Translations under genes and position numbers: made by a program | Shown: positions 1 to 5,080 of the stretch, piece after piece | How the letters are laid out: every line of letters begins with the position of its first letter | Position numbering within the stretch: the first letter of the stretch is position 1 | Source of the DNA: Verrucomicrobiota bacterium | Lineage (GTDB): Bacteria > Verrucomicrobiota > Verrucomicrobiia > Limisphaerales > UBA1100 | Assembly (NCBI GenBank): GCA_015660155.1 | Contig: DQLO01000345.1 | Coordinates: forward strand, 1 to 5,080 | Reading direction: 5' to 3' | Length of the DNA: 5,080 nt | Notes under the pieces: generated by a model | Told to the model about the DNA's origin: nothing | Database searches by the model: none | What the model saw: only the letters and a program-made list of their open reading frames with translations

Positions 1-1142
1 TCGGCAAAATGTTCCACCGCGAAGGGCAGCGCCACGCCAAGCACCACGCCCACCAAGCCGCCGGCGATTGAGAGCACGATGGTCTCCACCAAAAACTGCG
101 TGATGATTTGGCCCTTCTGCGCGCCGAGCGCGCGGCGGATGCCGATCTCGCGCGTGCGCTCGGTGACGGTGGCGAGCATGATGTTCATAATGCCAATGCC
201 GCCGACGATGAGGCTGATGCCGGCAATGGAGCCAAGCACGATGTTGAAAATGCGTTTGGTTTCTTCCGCCTGCCGCAACAGCTCGAGCGGCACAATGATT
301 TCGTAGTCCTCTTTCGCGTGCGAAGTTTTCAGCGCGGCGCGGATGGCGGGTACGGTGGCCTCCACTTGATTGACGTCGGCCAGCTCAACGACCAGTTCAT
401 GCAGCTCCACGCGCTCGCGGATCCGACTGCCGGCGGATTGCTCAGTGAACAGCACGCCCAAGCGCGCGTGCGCGGCGGCGAGCGGGATGTACACGTTGGC
501 GTCGAGCGCACGGCCGGTGTTGTCCTGCCCCGGCGCGCGCGCGCTGGCGGCGGCGGTTTCGCGCACCACTCCGACCACCCGAAAAATCTGCCGGTTGTTC
601 AGCTTCAATTCGCCGCGCAACGGATCGGAGATGGGAAAGAGTTTGGCGGCCATGGAATCGGTGATGACGCACACGTTGGCGTGGGAATCGGTGTCGAGCA
701 GGAAACGGCCGGCGATCATTTCCATTTGGCTCATGCGCAGGTGGTTGGGTTGCGTGCCCCAAACGGTGCAGGAGGCTTCCTTGCGCCCGGCGCGGACGCT
801 CATGCGATAACGGCGCTTGGCGAGAGTGTCGGTGATGCGCGGGTGCAGGGTTTCCTTCAGCAACTTGATGTCCGAAAGTTTGAGGCCGTAGTTGGCGGTA
901 TAGGTTTGCAGGGTGGCGGCGGTGTTTTGCCCCTTGGGCGGGGGCACGCTGCGGATGATGACGTTGCGGCTGCCGAGCGCGCGAATGGCTTCCTGCGCCT
1001 CAAAGCTGGCCCCTTCGCCAATGGCGAGCATGGCGATCACCGAGCATACGCCGAAGATGATGCCCAACATGGTGAGCAGCGAACGCATTTTGTGCAGCAT
1101 CAAGCTTTTGATGCCGAGGTGAATTACGCGGATGAGATTCAT
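1..1142 (-). CDS. MacB/FtsX-type ABC transporter permease (C-terminus cut by the left edge)
   Basis: Inner-membrane permease of the MacB family, which couples cytoplasmic ATP hydrolysis to mechanical movement of a periplasmic domain working with an adaptor and a TolC duct. I read 380 codons from ATG 1142-1140 to the left edge with no stop. A short amphipathic N-terminal helix is followed by membrane helix 1 (about residues 21-42, with LLTMLGIIFGV). A periplasmic core domain of the MacB_PCD type spans about 45-285; its usual signature is visible at 161-193 (TDSMAAKLFP, then DPLRG, then FRVVGVV). FtsX-type helices follow at about 299-325 and 350-376, joined by a cytoplasmic TERTREIGIRRALGA loop (327-341) that normally contacts the ATPase. 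The last helix and the usual P..KAA..DPIEALR tail lie outside the window. It starts 11 bases after the adaptor stop, so it is very likely cotranscribed, and no Shine-Dalgarno sequence is visible. No ATPase domain precedes it, unlike full-length MacB (about 640 residues). The fold is certain; substrate and partner ATPase are unknown. Confidence 0.93.
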   Translation of the reverse strand, partial: MNLIRVIHLGIKSLMLHKMRSLLTMLGIIFGVCSVIAMLAIGEGASFEAQEAIRALGSRNVIIRSVPPPKGQNTAATLQTYTANYGLKLSDIKLLKETLHPRITDTLAKRRYRMSVRAGRKEASCTVWGTQPNHLRMSQMEMIAGRFLLDTDSHANVCVITDSMAAKLFPISDPLRGELKLNNRQIFRVVGVVRETAAASARAPGQDNTGRALDANVYIPLAAAHARLGVLFTEQSAGSRIRERVELHELVVELADVNQVEATVPAIRAALKTSHAKEDYEIIVPLELLRQAEETKRIFNIVLGSIAGISLIVGGIGIMNIMLATVTERTREIGIRRALGAQKGQIITQFLVETIVLSIAGGLVGVVLGVALPFAVEHFA

Positions 1143-1153
1143 GCGCGGCGGGC

Positions 1154-2854
1154 TTAGCGCGCTTGCGGTTTGCCTGGGTCGGACTTGGAAGATCTGGCGA
1201 TTTGCGGCGTCAACGAAACCTGATCGCCCGCCGTGAGGCCCTTGCGAATCTCAATGAAGCGGTCGTTGAATTGGCCGGTTTCCACGGGGACCGTCTCGAT
1301 TGTTTCGCCGCGCTTTACTTGCACCACTTTTTTCCCGCCGTGCGAGGTGACGCATTGCACGGGAATCTTGAGCACATTTTCCATCTCGGCGATCACAATC
1401 TCGGCCCGCGCGGAAACACCGGGCTTGAGGTCCGCCGGCAACAGGCCTTCCTTGTCCACGATCCAAACGTGCGTGTCGTACACTGAAACATTTTCATAAT
1501 AGCGGCGGCGCTGATCCGGCGTGGGGGCCACTTTGCGCACGATGCCGGTGAACTCCATTTCCGGCAGTGAGTCAATCCTCACCACCGCCTTGAGCCCGAT
1601 GTGAAGGTGGCGCACGTACGATTCGTGCACCTGCACCACGGCCATCAGCTCGCTGACGTCCGGCAAATCGATGACGTTGTAGCCCTTGCGAATATTCGCG
1701 CCGAGCTTGATGTAGCTTTCGTTGGAGCGCGAACTGCTTTGCGCAAAAATCACGAGGCCATCCTGCGGGGCGCGCATCTCGGTCTTGATGAGTTGATCGC
1801 GGTACAGCTCCAGCTTGTCGCGCTGCGCCTGCAGGCCGGCTTTGCGGCGGGCGACCACTTCCGTTTGGTTTTCGACGATGGCTTTGGATTTCTGAATCAT
1901 CCGCGTTTCGCTCACGCGCATTTGGGCAAGCTTGGAATGGTTGCGCTTGGTCATTTGCGGGATGTCAAACCGCTCAAGCAAATCCATCTGTTTGCGGTAT
2001 TTGGTGATGAGATTTTTTTGCTTTCGGATGGTCAGCTCATCGGCCTGCACCTCGAGGTTAGTGGCGTAGCCTTTGGTGCGGAGTTTCTTGGTGCTAACGA
2101 GGCGATCCTCGGCGCGCTTGATTTCCTCTTCGGCGATGTCGATATCGCCCTTCAACGCCAGCCGCGCCAACGGTGCGGTGCCCTCAATATATTTTGCCAA
2201 ATCCTGCTCGGCGAATTCCACATTGAGTTCCGCCTGCCGGTCGGCCTCGGCGGTTTCAATCTTGCGCAACGCCAAATCTTTCTCCGCGTTACTCAAGTCA
2301 CGCTCGGCATCCTCCACGGATTTGGTTTGGCCAAAAATTCGCTCACGCAAAATGCCGTCCTCAAACTTCACCAACAAATCGCCGGGCAAAGAAAGCGTTT
2401 CGCCAACGCTCAGATTTTCCCAATCCACATCCGGATTGGTGCGTCGGATCGTTTCCTCCAACGCCTTGATTTGCAGCGAGTTGGGCTGATCCGTACCGCT
2501 CGGGGACATCGCGAGCGAAAGATATTTTTCGGCAATGACCGGCAGCGTGTCGCCTGCCTCAACCTGATGAGTGCGCGGGCCTTTCACGTAACTCCCCTCG
2601 TTGACCAGTTCCACGATGGTGCCGCCGCCGTCGAGTTCGCAGCGGAGGTTGAGCTTGCGGGTGGAATCGAGCGCGCCGCCCTCGCTCACCGTCACGCGCA
2701 AATCGCCGCGCTCGGCAGTGGCGAATTGTATGGCCGCGGTGGGGTCGCCCTGCGGTTCCAGCCACTTGGCGCCCATGAAGACGCCGGCGAGCAGCACGAT
2801 AATTACCGTGGTCCACGCCGGATGCCGTTGAATGAATGCCTTGGCTTTTGCCAT
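1154..2854 (-). CDS. HlyD/MacA-type periplasmic adaptor with an inserted LysM-like module
   Basis: Periplasmic adaptor (membrane fusion protein) of 566 residues linking an inner-membrane permease to a TolC duct. An uncleaved N-terminal anchor lies at about 14-32. The first half of the lipoyl domain (about 48-92) ends in GGTIVELVNEGSYVKG; a LysM-like module follows (93-157); the lipoyl strand then resumes at 158 with GDLLVKFEDGILRERI. A long charged coiled-coil hairpin covers about 174-357, with breaks near 223-236 and 295-303. The second lipoyl half is at 358-395 (EMRAPQDGLVIFA), a beta-barrel at about 402-490, and a membrane-proximal domain at about 491-553 (VLKIPVQCVTSHGGKKVVQV). At the expected hairpin tip the TolC-contact motif RxxxLxxxxxxS of MacA/AcrA-type adaptors appears degenerate (S254, L258, T265). 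The protein is longer than MacA (about 370) because of the LysM insert and the long hairpin. The start ATG is 6 bases after the TolC-family stop; a GGAG lies about 14 bases upstream of it inside the preceding gene, so coupled translation is likely. The family is certain; the substrate is unknown. Confidence 0.95.
   Translation of the reverse strand: MAKAKAFIQRHPAWTTVIIVLLAGVFMGAKWLEPQGDPTAAIQFATAERGDLRVTVSEGGALDSTRKLNLRCELDGGGTIVELVNEGSYVKGPRTHQVEAGDTLPVIAEKYLSLAMSPSGTDQPNSLQIKALEETIRRTNPDVDWENLSVGETLSLPGDLLVKFEDGILRERIFGQTKSVEDAERDLSNAEKDLALRKIETAEADRQAELNVEFAEQDLAKYIEGTAPLARLALKGDIDIAEEEIKRAEDRLVSTKKLRTKGYATNLEVQADELTIRKQKNLITKYRKQMDLLERFDIPQMTKRNHSKLAQMRVSETRMIQKSKAIVENQTEVVARRKAGLQAQRDKLELYRDQLIKTEMRAPQDGLVIFAQSSSRSNESYIKLGANIRKGYNVIDLPDVSELMAVVQVHESYVRHLHIGLKAVVRIDSLPEMEFTGIVRKVAPTPDQRRRYYENVSVYDTHVWIVDKEGLLPADLKPGVSARAEIVIAEMENVLKIPVQCVTSHGGKKVVQVKRGETIETVPVETGQFNDRFIEIRKGLTAGDQVSLTPQIARSSKSDPGKPQAR
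2384..2578 (-). other. LysM-like domain inserted in the adaptor's lipoyl domain (residues 93-157)
   Basis: The segment opens with HQVEAGDTLPVIAEKYL (residues 96-112), matching the LysM start pattern Y-x-V-x-x-G-D-T-L-x-x-I-A. It closes with RRTNPDVDWENLSVGETLSLP (137-157), matching the LysM end pattern N-P-x(n)-L-x-V-G-x-x-L-x-x-P. Between them, about 17 extra residues (roughly 113-129) make the module longer than the usual 44-50. LysM domains bind N-acetylglucosamine-containing glycans such as peptidoglycan, and this one would lie in the periplasm. The flanking residues (YVKG before, GDLLVKF after) rejoin into a normal lipoyl hairpin. The LysM call rests on motif reading only; the long loop could mean a diverged fold or lost glycan binding. 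Confidence 0.8.
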
Positions 2855-2860
2855 ATTCTT

Positions 2861-4555
2861 TTACTGTTCTCCAAACACTTGCCCGGGCGTTACCACGTTG
2901 GGCAACTGCGCTCCAACGCCGGGATTGACCGGTGCGGGCACGTCGAGAATCGGCTGGTTTTTCAGCCAAAACTGTCCCGCTTCGACGCGAATAACGCCCA
3001 AATTCTTCAACAAATTCCAGCGCGCCACGTGGTAGCTCACCATCGCGCCGGTCACCGCGTTTTGCGCGCTGACGAGGTCGGCCTGCGCCTCGAGTTGGTC
3101 GCGGATGTCCGCCTGATTCGCGTCGAGCAACAGCGGCATCACGTTCACGCGCTGTTCGGCGAGGGCGAGGGCGTTTTGCTGGATGAAATAATTTTCGCGC
3201 TGTTGGGCCAGTTGCCGGACGCCCTGGCGGATGTCTTCGCGCAGTCCATCCAATTCCGTGGCGAGGGCGCGCAGTTGTTTTTCAAAATTGATGAGGCTCG
3301 TCCGGTACGCGTTGCGCTCGGTTAATTTATCGAACGGCAAGCCCAGTTGCAGCCCGGCGTTGGCGGCGAATTCTTCCGGCGAAAATGAACTGTAAAATTG
3401 TTTGGTCAGCGAAGCATCGACCACGAGGTTGAGGCTCGGTTGGAGGTTATCCGCCGCCACGCGCACTTTGCGCTGCGAGTCCTCGTACTTATCAATTTGG
3501 TTTAGCATATCCAATCGATTAGTGACGGCGATGAGATAGCCGTTGCGCGCGTTGAGATCCAGCGGCGTGAGGCCGGTTTGCACCAACTCGCGCAAGGCGG
3601 CATCATCCAGCTTGAGATCCTCGCCCAGCGGGAGACCGAGCCGTTGCTTGAAGGCATCCAGCGCGGCGCGATAGCTCTCCACGGCGGCCAGATATTTTAC
3701 GCGGGAAGATAGTTCCTCTTGGCGCGCCTGATCCACCTGAAACTTCGGCAATCGCTGCGCCTCCACCATCGCCTCCGCCCGCGCGCGGGAAGCCTGCAGG
3801 TTTTGGTAATTGCTGTAGCTGTTGCGAACCGAATCCTTTTTTTGGAGAATGCGGAAATATTCGGACACCGTTTCGATGGCAAACGTTTTTTGGTAATGGC
3901 TGAAGTTGCGCACCGCATAAACCACATCGCGCTCCGCCTGCGTGAGCACCTCCTCGGCGATAGCGCGCCCCGCACCGCGCAACAGCGGTTGGGTGAGCTT
4001 CAAGGTGATGTCCGGCACTTTGGGTTTGCCATTGAGATACAGCACAAGATCGTTCGCCAACGAGGCGGTGAGCGTGCCGCCGGTTTTGAAAAGTTTGCTG
4101 AAGGTGAGATCGAGATCGGAATCGCCCTTGAGGCCCTTGTCCGATTCGCGCACGAAGCCGAGGTCGGCCGTGCTTTTGGTCGGCTGCCACACAAACTTGT
4201 GCCGCGTGCCGGTGAGTGATAGCGCGGATAAATACAGCGTCTCTTTTTGCAATTGATAAGCACGGTTGTTCGTGACCGCCATCCCCAGCGCGTCCTCGAG
4301 GGTGAGCACGCGGGCGTTGTCGTTGAAGCGTTCGGTGATGATTTCCGCGGGCGGAATAGCGTCCGGCGCGCGTTCGCTCCATGCAGTGCGGATGTCGTAA
4401 TCCTGTTCCGCGCCCAATACGTCGCTTCCACGTTGTTTCAAAATGCCATACACTTCGGCATCGGCAGCGTCCCGGAACTTGGCCGCTTCGCAGCCCGCTA
4501 GCAACACCGCAACCAAGGACAGAACGCCAATCAGTTTAGAGGAAAAATTCGTCAT
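2861..4555 (-). CDS. TolC-family outer-membrane efflux lipoprotein
   Basis: Outer-membrane exit duct of the TolC/OprM type, 564 residues from the chosen start. I take ATG at 4555-4553 because it begins a compact lipoprotein signal peptide (MTNFSSKLIGVLSLVAVLLAGC) with lipobox LAGC and acylated Cys22. An upstream in-frame TTG (4615) would add 20 residues with no signal character, so I reject it. After a linker, the first OEP repeat begins near 82 (RVLTLEDALGMAVTNN). Beta-strand segments follow at about 128-190, ending in the typical LTQPLLRGAGR (187-197). Long helices at about 200-305 end in RLGLP. The second repeat covers about 340-520, with strands at 371-410 and helices at 412-520. A proline-rich tail without obvious structure covers about 535-564. 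No Shine-Dalgarno sequence precedes the start. The gene lies 84 bases after the right permease and 6 bases before the adaptor, so the duct probably belongs to this pump. The family is certain; the exact start is likely. Confidence 0.94.
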   Translation of the reverse strand: MTNFSSKLIGVLSLVAVLLAGCEAAKFRDAADAEVYGILKQRGSDVLGAEQDYDIRTAWSERAPDAIPPAEIITERFNDNARVLTLEDALGMAVTNNRAYQLQKETLYLSALSLTGTRHKFVWQPTKSTADLGFVRESDKGLKGDSDLDLTFSKLFKTGGTLTASLANDLVLYLNGKPKVPDITLKLTQPLLRGAGRAIAEEVLTQAERDVVYAVRNFSHYQKTFAIETVSEYFRILQKKDSVRNSYSNYQNLQASRARAEAMVEAQRLPKFQVDQARQEELSSRVKYLAAVESYRAALDAFKQRLGLPLGEDLKLDDAALRELVQTGLTPLDLNARNGYLIAVTNRLDMLNQIDKYEDSQRKVRVAADNLQPSLNLVVDASLTKQFYSSFSPEEFAANAGLQLGLPFDKLTERNAYRTSLINFEKQLRALATELDGLREDIRQGVRQLAQQRENYFIQQNALALAEQRVNVMPLLLDANQADIRDQLEAQADLVSAQNAVTGAMVSYHVARWNLLKNLGVIRVEAGQFWLKNQPILDVPAPVNPGVGAQLPNVVTPGQVFGEQ

Positions 4556-4574
4556 CACATTTATGAGGAAGTTG

Positions 4575-4613
4575 GACGCGCGACCGGCGATTTTAATCGA
4601 AATTTCGCGCGCC
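4575..4613 (-). other. Inverted repeat in the permease-tolC gap
   Basis: In the 84-base gap between the right permease and the TolC-family gene, bases 4575-4583 pair with 4605-4613. The core is seven perfect pairs (CGCGCGA with TCGCGCG on the minus strand), extended by one G-U and one G-C pair. A smaller inverted repeat, cgattttaatcg (4588-4599), sits in the loop. No U-run follows in the direction of transcription, so it is not a standard intrinsic terminator. It could be an RNA structure affecting processing or translation of the downstream genes, an operator, or chance in GC-rich DNA. Confidence 0.4.
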
Positions 4614-4639
4614 AATAATTTCTGTGCGCCGAGGCAGCC

Positions 4640-5080
4640 CTACGTGTGCCGCAGGGCCTCGATTGGATCGAGTGAGGCCGCCTTGATTGCTGGCCAAAGA
4701 CCGAAGATCAGTCCCACTGCCACCGAAAGGCCAAAGGCTATGATCACCGACCATTCAGTGATGATGGTCGTTGTGTGTAGAATGTTGTGCCGGAATGCGG
4801 CAAAACCGCAGCCACCCAAAACACCAATGGAACCGCCAATTAGGCAAAGTATCAGGGCCTCCACCAGAAACTGTACGGTTATGTCCGTCTGCTTGGCTCC
4901 CAGTGCGCGACGGATTCCAATCTCCTGAGTGCGTTCAGTGACGGTGGCCAGCATGATGTTCATAATGCCTATACCGCCCACCAAAAGCGAGATGCAGGCG
5001 ATGTAAAGAAGCATGCGGGTGTCACGAGCCTTTTGCGCCTTGAGGGTGTTGAGCTCTTTGATGGGAACCACAATCTCAAA
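4640..5080 (-). CDS. MacB/FtsX-type ABC transporter permease, C-terminal part (N-terminus beyond the right edge)
   Basis: The last 146 residues of a MacB-type permease, open to the right edge (first visible residues FEIVVPIKEL) and ending in TAG at 4642-4640. Counting visible residues, membrane helices lie at about 23-45, 71-96 and 109-130. The cytoplasmic TERTQEIGIRRALGA coupling loop is at 48-62. The C-terminal signature WPAIKAASLDPIEALRHT (129-146) is typical of MacB permeases and ends in the cytoplasm. The FtsX domain is therefore complete, but whether an ATPase domain is fused upstream cannot be seen. It is a paralogue of the left permease: 28 of 29 residues match around the helix-2/loop region. 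It lies upstream of the TolC-family gene on the same strand, across an 84-base gap. Sampled 60-base blocks are about 50-53% GC here, against about 55-77% in the left permease, so the two copies are not a recent duplication. Confidence 0.93.
   Translation of the reverse strand, partial: FEIVVPIKELNTLKAQKARDTRMLLYIACISLLVGGIGIMNIMLATVTERTQEIGIRRALGAKQTDITVQFLVEALILCLIGGSIGVLGGCGFAAFRHNILHTTTIITEWSVIIAFGLSVAVGLIFGLWPAIKAASLDPIEALRHT

Noticed and set aside
108..1157. A 349-codon open frame on the plus strand opposite the left permease
   Set aside because: It is a low-complexity Gly/Ala/His/Asp-rich antisense shadow; the minus strand codes continuously for a MacB-type permease.
1154..1200. Possible frameshift separating the adaptor and left permease
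   Set aside because: The adaptor ends with a full membrane-proximal domain and a polar tail, and the permease has a normal N-terminus, so both genes are intact at this junction.
1601..3325. A 574-codon open frame on the plus strand across the adaptor and lipoprotein genes
   Set aside because: Its translation has no recognisable domain, is rich in His/Leu/Ala/Gly as expected of an antisense reading of GC-biased codons, and crosses the junction of two clear minus-strand genes.
4575..4613. Intrinsic terminator after the right permease
   Set aside because: The stem is GC-rich but is followed by CAACTTCC rather than a run of T in the direction of transcription.
4556..4615. N-terminal extension of the lipoprotein from a TTG at 4615
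   Set aside because: It would place 20 residues ahead of a well-formed lipoprotein signal peptide that already starts at ATG 4555, and the extension overlaps the inverted repeat.
4896..4986. Mobile repeat or insertion-sequence end shared with 121-211
   Set aside because: The similarity lies wholly within the same codons of two homologous permeases and fades into paralogous protein similarity, so it is gene homology rather than a repeat element.

Overview
The window reads as the middle of a tripartite ABC-type efflux operon, transcribed entirely from the minus strand. In transcription order (right to left) it holds the C-terminal end of a MacB/FtsX-type permease (4640-5080, continuing beyond the right edge), a TolC-family outer-membrane lipoprotein (2861-4555), a HlyD/MacA-type periplasmic adaptor (1154-2854), and a second MacB-type permease (1-1142, continuing beyond the left edge). 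The gaps between genes are 84, 6 and 11 bases. There is no gene-free stretch over 100 bases. I see no tRNA, rRNA, CRISPR array, insertion sequence, or convincing promoter or terminator.

Together the parts give an outer-membrane exit duct, a periplasmic adaptor and inner-membrane FtsX-fold permeases. This is the MacAB-TolC plan, which exports substrates such as peptides, macrolides or lipids, or works on them from the periplasmic side. The substrate cannot be read from the sequence. No nucleotide-binding (ATPase) domain lies in the window. The left permease begins directly with its first membrane helix, so its ATPase must be a separate protein, or be shared with or fused to something outside the window. 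The right permease is cut before its N-terminus, so it could be a full-length ATPase-permease fusion or a permease alone.

The organism is a diderm bacterium with moderately high GC. Starts without a clear Shine-Dalgarno sequence, and an adaptor with a long, twice-interrupted coiled-coil hairpin resembling those I associate with the Planctomycetota-Verrucomicrobiota group, suggest a PVC-superphylum bacterium, perhaps Verrucomicrobiota. This is an inference from style, not a database match.

The most unusual element is in the adaptor. A LysM-like peptidoglycan-binding module of about 65 residues sits inside the first half of the lipoyl (biotinyl-like) domain. Cutting it out restores an uninterrupted standard lipoyl motif. 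This would make an efflux adaptor that could anchor to the cell wall.
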